The position numbers were made by a program, and so were the translations under genes. The notes beneath the pieces are model-generated. The model worked only from the letters and a program-made list of their open reading frames with translations, searched no databases and was not told the origin of the DNA. From an uncultured Serinicoccus sp. (GTDB taxonomy: Bacteria; Actinomycetota; Actinomycetes; Actinomycetales; Dermatophilaceae), in NCBI RefSeq assembly GCF_947500995.1, contig NZ_CANMUA010000003.1, positions 331,669 through 395,668 of the forward strand: a stretch of DNA of 64,000 nt, written 5' to 3'. Below, in pieces: positions 1 to 6,946 of this stretch; the stretch's first letter is position 1; every line of letters starts with the position of its first letter.

Positions 1-1
1 C

Positions 2-1174
2 GCCGCCCGCGAGGCCGGGCGACAGGGGTGGCTCGCCTCCGGGTGGCTCCCAGACCCCGCCGACCCGAGGGCCGGGATGGTGCGTGCCGCGCTGGCCGAC
101 CTGCACACCCTCACCGCGCCCACCGGCACCGCACCCGGCGCGGTGCTCGCCGGTGCCTCCCCGGCCTGGCAGTACGTCTGGCCCCGGGACGCGAGCTGCG
201 TGGCGGTGGCGCTCGCCCGCACCGGGCACCAGCAGGACGCGCTCCTGACCCTGCTCCTGCTGCAGGACCTGCAGGCCGACGACGGCTCGATGCAGGCCCG
301 CTACCTGCCCGTGGGGGACGGCACGGTGCCGGACGACCGGGAGCCGCAGGAGGACGGGCCGGGGTGGGCGCTGTGGGCGGCCGCCGCGGTGATCGAGGAG
401 GGTGTGCCGTCGCCCGGTGACGACGGCGACGCCGGTGACGCCGGCGGCGGGCCGGCGACGGGCCGCCGCGAAGGAGCAGGTGGGCAGCAGCAGGTGGCCG
501 GGCTGCTGACCCCCCTGGTGGTGCGCTCGACCGGGCGCCTGCTGGACCGGCTCGACCCGGGGACGGGTCTGCCCCGGCCCTCCCCGGACTACTGGGAGCG
601 CCCGGAGGACGAGGTCACGCTGGCCGTCGCGGCGACGGCTCTCATGGGTCTGGAGGCGGCGTCCGACCTGCACGCCTCGGGGCTGGTGGGCGAGCAGGCG
701 TGGCGCTCGGGCGGGGTGGACCCCGGCCTCCTGGCACCGGCGGCCGCCAACCTGCGGGCGCAGATCGGGGACTCGTTCGGGCCGCGGTTCCCCCGCCACG
801 TCGGTGGACGCCCGGACGCCGCGGTGACCCTGCTGCTCCCCCCGTTCGTCGACGTGCCGGTCCCGGGGGCGGACGAGGCGCGGCTGCGGGCGCAGGAGGC
901 CCAGCGGCGTCCGGCCGGAGGGGTGGCGCCCGGGGCGGGGTGGCGCAACGACGGCGTCTCCTGGACCCCGCAGACGGCGCTCCAGGCGGTCGCCGCCGCG
1001 CACAACGGCCACCCGCTGGAGGCCGACCGCTGGCTGGACTGGCTGGACGCCCACCGGACGGCGGCCGGAGCGCTGCCGGAGAAGGTGCTGCACGACGGCG
1101 ACCCGGCGGCCGTGGCCCCGCTGGGCTGGACCGCGGCCCTCGTGCTCCTCGCCGCGCGAGCCCCCGCGCCCTGA
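2..1174 (+). CDS. Glycoside hydrolase family 15-like protein (5'-truncated by window edge)
   Basis: The reading frame is open through the left edge of the window, so the N-terminus is missing and about 390 residues remain. It belongs to the (alpha/alpha)6-barrel glucoamylase/trehalase-like family that hydrolyses alpha-glucosidic bonds. The visible signatures are the WPRDAS stretch (W-x-RDA is the conserved substrate-binding motif of bacterial GH15), the later DYWERPED motif, a second Trp-rich segment around GVSWTPQTALQ, and the C-terminal GWTAAL. A glycine/aspartate-rich insert lies between the first two barrel segments. An internal ATG at 77 exists, but coding sequence upstream of it reads well, so I treat it as internal. 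The exact sugar substrate cannot be told. Confidence 0.7.
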   Translation, partial: AAREAGRQGWLASGWLPDPADPRAGMVRAALADLHTLTAPTGTAPGAVLAGASPAWQYVWPRDASCVAVALARTGHQQDALLTLLLLQDLQADDGSMQARYLPVGDGTVPDDREPQEDGPGWALWAAAAVIEEGVPSPGDDGDAGDAGGGPATGRREGAGGQQQVAGLLTPLVVRSTGRLLDRLDPGTGLPRPSPDYWERPEDEVTLAVAATALMGLEAASDLHASGLVGEQAWRSGGVDPGLLAPAAANLRAQIGDSFGPRFPRHVGGRPDAAVTLLLPPFVDVPVPGADEARLRAQEAQRRPAGGVAPGAGWRNDGVSWTPQTALQAVAAAHNGHPLEADRWLDWLDAHRTAAGALPEKVLHDGDPAAVAPLGWTAALVLLAARAPAP

Positions 1175-1194
1175 CCGTCTCCGTGCCCGGAAGG

Positions 1195-1260
1195 GTGCGA
1201 CTGCACCGGGTATGTCGTGGAATCGCCCTGGCGGGCGACATATCCGCTGCAGTCGCGCAC
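1195..1260. repeat. Long imperfect inverted repeat between the GH15-like gene and pyrE
   Basis: The left arm is 1195-1217 and the right arm 1236-1260, with an 18-nt loop. The arms match over about 23 bases with two mismatches and a two-base bulge. It starts 21 bp after the upstream stop codon. No T-run follows. It could be a terminator for the upstream gene or an operator; the AT-containing arms (TATGTCG / CGACATA) are unlike the plain GC hairpins elsewhere in the window. Confidence 0.7.
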
Positions 1261-1359
1261 CACCGGACGCGGGATCGGGTCGCACCGGACGTCCTGACGG
1301 ACCAGAGGAGCGGCCCCTCGGGCGGCCCGGTCGCCCACGGGGACCGGTCGGGACGCTGG

Positions 1360-1365
1360 CTAGGC
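1360..1365 (+). promoter_or_regulatory. -10 box of leaderless pyrE
   Basis: TAGGCT lies exactly 7 nt before the pyrE ATG at 1374 and there is no Shine-Dalgarno sequence, which is the geometry of a leaderless actinobacterial transcript. Confidence 0.6.
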
Positions 1366-1373
1366 TGGGCGTC

Positions 1374-1922
1374 ATGACCTCACGCGACCGGCTGCTCCGC
1401 CACATCACCGACCTGGCCGTGGTGCACGGCCGGGTGACGCTCTCCTCCGGAGCGGAGGCCGACTACTACGTCGACCTGCGCCGGGTCACCCTGCACGGCG
1501 AGGCCGCCCCGCTGGTGGGCGAGGTCATGCTCGACCTCGTCGACGACCTCGCGGTCGACGCCGTCGGGGGGCTGACGATGGGCGCGGACCCGGTGGCCGT
1601 GGCCATGCTTCACGCCGCCGCGCAGCGGGAGGGGCCCGCTCTGGACGCCTTCGTCGTCCGCAAGAGCGAGAAGGCCCACGGTCTGCAGCAGCGGATCGAG
1701 GGCCCAGCGCTCGCGGGCCGACGGGTCGTCGTCGTCGAGGACACGTCCACCACGGGCAGCTCGCCGCTGACGGCCGTCGAGGCGGTCCGTGAGGCAGGCG
1801 GCGAGGTGCTCGCCGTCGCGGTCATCGTCGACCGGGACAGCGGTGCGCGGGAACGCATCGAGGAGCAGGGCGTCGAGTACCGCGCCGCCTACTCCCTGGC
1901 AGACCTCGGCCTGGCGGACTGA
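1374..1922 (+). CDS. pyrE: Orotate phosphoribosyltransferase
   Basis: This 182-residue type I phosphoribosyltransferase joins orotate to PRPP to make OMP in de novo pyrimidine synthesis, in the cytosol. The PRPP-binding motif (VVVVEDTSTTGSS) is at residues 118-130. The orotate loop around VTLSSGAEADYYVDLRR (residues 21-37) and the catalytic-loop RKSEKAHG (96-103) are present. The length matches the family. The start was chosen because a TAGGCT -10 box sits 7 nt upstream, implying a leaderless mRNA; the longer upstream extension reads as noise. Confidence 0.93.
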   Translation: MTSRDRLLRHITDLAVVHGRVTLSSGAEADYYVDLRRVTLHGEAAPLVGEVMLDLVDDLAVDAVGGLTMGADPVAVAMLHAAAQREGPALDAFVVRKSEKAHGLQQRIEGPALAGRRVVVVEDTSTTGSSPLTAVEAVREAGGEVLAVAVIVDRDSGARERIEEQGVEYRAAYSLADLGLAD

Positions 1923-1947
1923 TCCTGACGGGCTGAGCGCCCCGGCG

Positions 1948-2013
1948 GCGGTGCTGGTGCCGCCGCGGCCCTCAGCCCCAGCTGCGGTGCTGGTGGCCGC
2001 CGCGGCCCTCAGC
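1948..2013. repeat. Two direct copies of a ~29-bp GC-rich unit between convergent genes
   Basis: Copy one is 1948-1976 and copy two 1984-2013, identical except for one extra G in copy two. Copy two contains the stop codon of the minus-strand sunset-domain gene. Its GGCCGC-C-GCGGCC core is self-complementary. The position between convergent pyrE and the sunset-domain gene suggests a duplicated bidirectional terminator. Confidence 0.65.
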
Positions 2014-3571
2014 GCCGGCGGCGGTCCCAGTGTGCGAAGCCGGCGGCGCGCGCCGCGTCCTCGCTCTCGAACCACACCTCCGCCCGCACACCCTCGTAGC
2101 TGGGCGAGTCAGGGGTGTGGAAGAGCATCGAGCCGGTGTTGCCCTTGACCGACCAGCCGGCCGGACCGGTGCCGTCCTCGAGCGGCTCCGCGGACCCGGA
2201 CCCGTAGATGGACTCGGCGAAGACCGCAGCGCCGACCTCGGCCTCCGACGGCGGCTCGTCGGCCAGGGGGGCCTCGGTGGGGTGCTCCTCGGCGACAGGC
2301 TCCTCGGCGACGGGCTCCTCGACAACAGGTGCCTCGACGACGGGCTCCTGGACCACGGGCTCCTGGGCGACGGGCTCCTCGACGACGGGCTCCTGGACGA
2401 CAGGCTCCTCGACGACAGGTGCCTCGCCCGTGGGCTCGGTCGGCGGGACGTCGGTGGGGGCGGTGTCCGGGGTGCCCCAGGTCTCGTCCTGGCGCTGGTC
2501 GGTGCCCACGGCCTCGGTGGGTGCGCTGTCCGGAGTGACCCACGTGTCGTCGTGACGCTCGTCGGCGACGGTGGTCTCGGTCGTGGAGGCCTCCGGGGCC
2601 GACCAGGTGTCGTCGGCGACGGGGGCGTCGGCGGGGGCGGTGTCGGGGGACTCCCAGAGGTCCTCCCGGTGCTGGTCCTCACCCGGGCTCGCCGCGCCGG
2701 CAGCACCGGCCGTGCCCGCGGCGCGCGCCGTGTCCGTGCCGTCCCACGCGTCGTCCTGGGCCGACGGCTCGTCCTCGACGGGCGGCTCGTCGGTGAGGGG
2801 GGACACCGACCCGTCACCGCCGGGGTAGACGTCGGTGGCCGAGCCGCGGTCCTCGCGCACCGAGCCGTCGTCGTCCAGGACGACGGCCTGCCCCTCCTCT
2901 GCGCGGTAGGTGGTGGCGTCGTCGCCGACCGGGTACTCCTCGGCCCCGGGGGTGTCCTGCGAGGCGAGGACCTCGTCGGCGGTGAGCGGCTCGGTCGAGG
3001 GCTCCTGCGCCGCGGCCGGGTCGGTGAACTCGGGCGCCTCGGCCTCGCGCGGTGCCCCACCCTCCTCGACGACGGCGGGCTCGTCGGCGATGTCCTCCTC
3101 GTCGACCGGCTGGTAGGCCTCCTCGTGCTCGTCGGCGACGTCCTGGTCGTCCACCGGCTGGTAGGCCTCCTCGAGGGAGCCGTCCTGCTCGTCCACCACG
3201 GGAGCCTGAGGCTGCCCGTGGGAGCTGTCCTGCTCGTCGAGGACGGGGGCGGAGGTGTCCTCGACCACCGGCTCCACCGGCTGCGCGTCGTAACGGGACT
3301 CGGTCGGCGCCACCTGCCCGTCCTCGGCGCCGGCCCGCACGTCCTCGGTCCCGGCGGGCTGCTGGTGGACCTCGGTCCCTCCCACCGGCTCGGCCAGGGG
3401 TGCCGGTCCGGTCTCGCCGTGGTCCTCGCCGCCGGCCAGCTCGTCGTGGTCACGCGCGTCCAGCGCCCCCGCGCCGTCGCCGTCGTCGCCGGGGCGGCGC
3501 AGCAGCCAGAAGACGACGATGCCGACGAGCACCAGCAGCAGGATCAACAGGATCCAGGTGGTGGAGTCCAT
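2009..3571 (-). CDS. Membrane-anchored acidic repeat protein with C-terminal sunset domain (ArfC-like)
   Basis: This 520-residue protein starts with one hydrophobic helix (residues about 5-23) followed by a basic stop-transfer LLRRP. A very acidic, Pro/Val/Glu-rich middle follows, with tandem units of the type EPVVEE/EPVVQE encoded around 2285-2424 and two copies of an EEAYQPVD unit. The last ~60 residues (GWSVKGNTGSMLFH...YEGVRAEVWFESEDAARAAGF) match the sunset domain found at the C-terminus of short actinobacterial ArfC-type channel-accessory proteins. Ordinary family members are far shorter, so the disordered linker is greatly expanded here. The start is the ATG directly before the membrane helix. 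Topology suggests an inner-membrane anchor with the acidic region and sunset domain on one side; the function is unknown. Confidence 0.7.
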   Translation of the reverse strand: MDSTTWILLILLLVLVGIVVFWLLRRPGDDGDGAGALDARDHDELAGGEDHGETGPAPLAEPVGGTEVHQQPAGTEDVRAGAEDGQVAPTESRYDAQPVEPVVEDTSAPVLDEQDSSHGQPQAPVVDEQDGSLEEAYQPVDDQDVADEHEEAYQPVDEEDIADEPAVVEEGGAPREAEAPEFTDPAAAQEPSTEPLTADEVLASQDTPGAEEYPVGDDATTYRAEEGQAVVLDDDGSVREDRGSATDVYPGGDGSVSPLTDEPPVEDEPSAQDDAWDGTDTARAAGTAGAAGAASPGEDQHREDLWESPDTAPADAPVADDTWSAPEASTTETTVADERHDDTWVTPDSAPTEAVGTDQRQDETWGTPDTAPTDVPPTEPTGEAPVVEEPVVQEPVVEEPVAQEPVVQEPVVEAPVVEEPVAEEPVAEEHPTEAPLADEPPSEAEVGAAVFAESIYGSGSAEPLEDGTGPAGWSVKGNTGSMLFHTPDSPSYEGVRAEVWFESEDAARAAGFAHWDRRRR

Positions 3572-3696
3572 GGTGGTGCCTCCGTTCGGCGGCCCGGTGC
3601 GGCCGCATGTCGGTCGGTGGCGGGCTGGTGCCCGCGACCGACCCCACCGTAGTGCGAAACACGCAGGTCGGCCATGGCAGAGCGCCGCCGCGGTGC

Positions 3697-3702
3697 CACA
3701 AT
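3697..3702 (+). promoter_or_regulatory. -10-like box deciding the GTG start of the SpoU/TrmH methyltransferase
   Basis: CACAAT lies 7 nt before a GTG at 3710. This is the same spacing as the other leaderless starts in the window, and it is the reason for preferring GTG 3710 over ATG 3674. Confidence 0.4.
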
Positions 3703-3709
3703 GCTGCGC

Positions 3710-4354
3710 GTGAGCGAGTCGACGGATCCCCCGGTGGGCGTCGGTCCGTGGGAGGGGCCGTGGCCGACCCAGGAGTCGGGCGACCTGCCGGCCCACCTCG
3801 ACCCCCACCTGCTCGAGGCCGGTGACCGCCGCAACGTGCTGGACCGCTACCGCTACTGGCGGCTGGAGGCGGTGGTCGCCGACCTGGACACCCGGCGCCA
3901 CGGGTTCCACGTGGGGATCGAGAACTGGGGTCACGACTTCAACATCGGGTCGGTCGTGCGCACCGCCAACGCGTTCAACGCGGCGGCGGTCCACATCGTG
4001 GGCCGGCGCCGCTGGAACCGGCGCGGTGCCATGGTGACCGACCGCTACCTGCACGAGCACCACCACGCCGACGTCGCCGCGCTCCTGCGCTGGGCGAGGG
4101 ACCGGCACCTGCCCGTGGTGGGTGTCGACAACGTGCCGGGGTCGGTGCCGCTGGAGGGGTATGCCCTGCCCCGGGACTGCGTGCTCCTGCTCGGGCAGGA
4201 GGGTCCCGGGCTGAGCGCGGAGGCGGTCGCCGGATGCGTGGACGTGGTGTCCATCACCCAGCACGGGTCCACCCGCTCCCTCAACGCCGGGGCGGCCGCC
4301 GCGATCGTCATGTACCACTGGGCGCTGCAGCACGCCGGCGACCTGACACCATGA
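3710..4354 (+). CDS. TrmH/SpoU-family RNA 2'-O-ribose methyltransferase
   Basis: This is a SPOUT-fold, SAM-dependent RNA 2'-O-methyltransferase of 214 residues. The three SpoU motifs are visible: motif 1 NIGSVVRTANAF with its Asn and Arg, motif 2 LLLGQEGPGLS, and motif 3 STRSLNAGAAAAIVMY, which forms the trefoil-knot cofactor pocket. The substrate (tRNA or rRNA position) cannot be assigned from sequence. An in-frame ATG at 3674 would add 12 residues; the -10-like box 7 nt before GTG 3710 favours the shorter form. The stop lies 4 bp before the next gene, but that gene is unrelated in function. Confidence 0.88.
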   Translation: MSESTDPPVGVGPWEGPWPTQESGDLPAHLDPHLLEAGDRRNVLDRYRYWRLEAVVADLDTRRHGFHVGIENWGHDFNIGSVVRTANAFNAAAVHIVGRRRWNRRGAMVTDRYLHEHHHADVAALLRWARDRHLPVVGVDNVPGSVPLEGYALPRDCVLLLGQEGPGLSAEAVAGCVDVVSITQHGSTRSLNAGAAAAIVMYHWALQHAGDLTP

Positions 4355-4358
4355 GCGG

Positions 4359-5162
4359 ATGCACCGACACCTCTCCGCCGACCTGACCGCCACCGTGACG
4401 TCCCCGGTCGAGGCCACCCTCGGGGTGACCGTCGCCGAGCAGGTGACGCGCCACGACGAGTCCTTGTCCGTGACCCTGGACGGCCAGGACGTCGAGGTCC
4501 ACGACGTCCTCGACGAGGTCTCCGGCACGCGCTGGCACCTCCTGCGGGACGTGCCGGCGGGTGAGCTGAGCATCAGCTACACCACGACGGCGACCGACGG
4601 CGGTGCGGTCGCCGGGGTGAGCCCGCTGGAGCGCATCCGCTACGTGCGCCCGAGCCGCTACGTCGACCTGGACCGCCTGGAGGCGGTGGCCAGGGCCGAG
4701 GTCGGCGACGTGACCGGTGAGCAGGGGGTCCTGGACGTAGCCGGCTGGGTGCACGACCACGTCCGCTACGTCGTCGGGTCCTCGACGGTCACCGACGGCG
4801 CCAGCGACACCTACCTCGCCCGCCGGGGCGTCTGCCGCGACTTCGCCCACCTGACGCTCGCGCTGCTGCGGGCGCGCGGCATACCGGCACGGCTGGTCGC
4901 CTGCTACGCCCCCGGTCTCTCGCCGATGGACTTCCACGCCGTCGTCGAGGCCGCGGTGGAGGACCGGTGGGTCGTGGTCGACCCCACCCGCCTGGCCCCG
5001 CGACCCTCCCTCGTGCGGATCGGCGGGGGCGCGGACGCCAGCGAGACGTCCTTCCTCACGGTGCACTCCGGCGGCCTGACCTTCAACAGCCTGCAGGTCA
5101 GCGCGGTCGCCGACGGGGACCTCCCCGCCGACGACCACCTGGGCACCGTGACGATCGGCTGA
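4359..5162 (+). CDS. Transglutaminase-like cysteine-fold protein
   Basis: This 267-residue protein has the transglutaminase-like core with the papain-type triad visible as Cys159 (RRGVCRDFAH), His193 (MDFHAVVEA) and Asp208 (VVVDPTR). The N-terminal half is a beta-rich domain typical of the family. Bacterial members are usually hydrolases or amide-forming enzymes of unknown substrate. It converges with, and ends 10 bp from, another transglutaminase-fold gene that closes the ATP-grasp operon, so a shared peptide-like substrate is plausible but only inferred. Confidence 0.82.
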   Translation: MHRHLSADLTATVTSPVEATLGVTVAEQVTRHDESLSVTLDGQDVEVHDVLDEVSGTRWHLLRDVPAGELSISYTTTATDGGAVAGVSPLERIRYVRPSRYVDLDRLEAVARAEVGDVTGEQGVLDVAGWVHDHVRYVVGSSTVTDGASDTYLARRGVCRDFAHLTLALLRARGIPARLVACYAPGLSPMDFHAVVEAAVEDRWVVVDPTRLAPRPSLVRIGGGADASETSFLTVHSGGLTFNSLQVSAVADGDLPADDHLGTVTIG

Positions 5163-5171
5163 CCGCCCGGG

Positions 5172-6014
5172 TCAGGACCGCAGGGCGGTCAGCTCCACCT
5201 CGACGAACATCGAGCTGCTCTTGGTGCCGGTGTAGATGCCCCGCAGCGGCGGCACGTCGCCGTACTCGCGGCCGCGGGCCACCTCCACGTGGCGCCCTCC
5301 GGGCTGGATGGCGTTGGTCGGGTCCATGCCGACCCACTCCCCGTCCCACCAGCGGACCCACGCGTGCGACTCCCCGGTGTAGGGGGTGCCGATCTCGGGC
5401 TCCCGGGCTGGCAGCAGGTAGCCGCTGACGTAGCAGGCGGGGATGCCGACGGCGCGGAGGCAGCCGATGGTGAGGTTGGACATGTCCTGGCACACGCCGG
5501 AGCGGTTGGCCCACGCCTCGGACGCGCGGGTGTGCACCCCGGTCGAGCCGGAGACGTACTCCATCTCGTCGTGGATGAGCTCCACCACCTCGTGGGCGCA
5601 GTCCCCGGGGGTCCTGCTGCGGCCGGCGATCTCCTCCACCCGGGCCTTGAGCTCGGCGGGCGGCTCGACCATGGGGGAGGTGAGGAGGTACTCGCTGAGG
5701 TCGTCGAAGACCTCCGGGTCGCGCACCTCCTCCCAGCTCAGCCCGTGCCCGGTGACCTCGGGGCGCTGCACGTCGACGGTGGCCGAGGCCGTGACCGCCA
5801 TCCGCGGGTGCGGCTCGTGCACCTCGAACTGGGTCACCGTGGTGCCCCAGTAGTCGGTGTAGGTGTTGGTCCACGCCGTGGGCGAGATGTCGACCTTGGT
5901 ATGCAGCACCGCCTGGTGCAGCGTCGACCGCGGCGACATCCGGGCCTCGTTGAAGGAGTGCGAGGCCATGCCGGCGTACTCGTAGCCGGTGCGGTGCACG
6001 ATACGGAGCAGCAT
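5172..6014 (-). CDS. Transglutaminase family protein (third gene of ATP-grasp / alpha-E operon)
   Basis: This 280-residue protein has the usual N-terminal beta domain of bacterial transglutaminase-like proteins (MLLRIVHRTGYEY start, typical of the family) and the core triad Cys175 (RSGVCQDMSN), His218 (ESHAWVRWW) and Asp231 (VGMDPTNA). It is the last gene of a three-gene operon; its ATG overlaps the alpha-E gene stop by one base. This trio is widely conserved in bacteria and has been proposed to make and cut a peptide-like product, but the product is not known. Confidence 0.87.
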   Translation of the reverse strand: MLLRIVHRTGYEYAGMASHSFNEARMSPRSTLHQAVLHTKVDISPTAWTNTYTDYWGTTVTQFEVHEPHPRMAVTASATVDVQRPEVTGHGLSWEEVRDPEVFDDLSEYLLTSPMVEPPAELKARVEEIAGRSRTPGDCAHEVVELIHDEMEYVSGSTGVHTRASEAWANRSGVCQDMSNLTIGCLRAVGIPACYVSGYLLPAREPEIGTPYTGESHAWVRWWDGEWVGMDPTNAIQPGGRHVEVARGREYGDVPPLRGIYTGTKSSSMFVEVELTALRS

Positions 6015-6946
6015 CAGCGCACCCCCGCCCGCCAGACGGACGCGCCGGCGCCGTCGAAGTAGTGGTCGGACACCGCGTCGTTGACCGCGCTGCAGGTGCG
6101 CTGCAGCCGGCTCATCCGCTCGGGCAGGTGGGCCATGGTCTCCTCCAAGGATCCGAACTCCAGCTCTGCACGGGCCCGACCGAGGGCGCGCAGCGCCTCA
6201 CCGGTCAGCCCGACCCGACGGCCGCCGGTGGTGGCCTCGAGCGAGGCCAGCGCGTCCTCCGCGGCCTGCAGGGACACCAGCACCGACCGGGGGAACATCC
6301 GGTCCAGCAGGAGGAACTCCGCCGCCTGTGCATCGGTCGCCGCGCCCCGGTAGGTGCGGATGAACGCGTGGTGCGCCCCGCAGGCGCGCAGCGTCTGCGT
6401 CCAGGCGTAGGGGCTGTCGGCGTTGTAGGCCGCCGACTCGATGATGCGCGAGGTCATGTCGACCCGCTCCAGCTGGCGACCGAGCATCATGTACTGCCAG
6501 CCCTCGTCGTGGGTCATCGTCGTGTCCGCGATGCCGCCGACGACCGCGCAGCGTTCCCGGACCAGCTGGCAGGCGCGGTGCGCGGGCACGTGCTGGAGCC
6601 GGTTGCCGCGCATCATGTTCCACGTCGTGTTGACCGCCTCCCACATCTCCAGGGACACCGTCTCCCGGGACCGGCGGGCGCTCTCACGGGCGCCGTAGAA
6701 CGCGGCCACCATGGAGGTGAGGGATGTCTCGTCCCAGCCCAGCAGCTGCAGCACCGTCTGGTGGTCGGGGCTGGCTGCGCCGTCGATGCCCATGACCCGC
6801 AGCAGGACCTCGCTGGTGGCCTCCTCGTCGACGACCGGGTCCTCGAGCAGGAGGGTGAGGTGCACCTCGAGCAGGCGCGAGGTGTCCTCGGCGCGCTCGA
6901 GGTAGCGGCCGATCCAGAAGAGCGACTCGGCGATGCGGCTCAGCAC
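6014..6946 (-). CDS. Alpha-E domain-containing protein
   Basis: This all-helical protein of 310 residues begins LSRIAESLFWIGRYLERAEDTSRLLEVH, the diagnostic N-terminus of the alpha-E (DUF403) family. The GTG start is chosen for this match; it overlaps the 3' end of the ATP-grasp gene by 7 bp, indicating translational coupling. Family members always travel with a circularly permuted ATP-grasp protein and a transglutaminase-like protein. A role as partner of the amide ligase is the accepted guess; no biochemical activity is assigned. Confidence 0.87.
   Translation of the reverse strand: MLSRIAESLFWIGRYLERAEDTSRLLEVHLTLLLEDPVVDEEATSEVLLRVMGIDGAASPDHQTVLQLLGWDETSLTSMVAAFYGARESARRSRETVSLEMWEAVNTTWNMMRGNRLQHVPAHRACQLVRERCAVVGGIADTTMTHDEGWQYMMLGRQLERVDMTSRIIESAAYNADSPYAWTQTLRACGAHHAFIRTYRGAATDAQAAEFLLLDRMFPRSVLVSLQAAEDALASLEATTGGRRVGLTGEALRALGRARAELEFGSLEETMAHLPERMSRLQRTCSAVNDAVSDHYFDGAGASVWRAGVR

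Noticed and set aside
2285..2424. CRISPR-like tandem repeats
   Set aside because: The units are contiguous 15-nt coding repeats in frame, without spacers; the same applies to the hexamers at 21039-21068.
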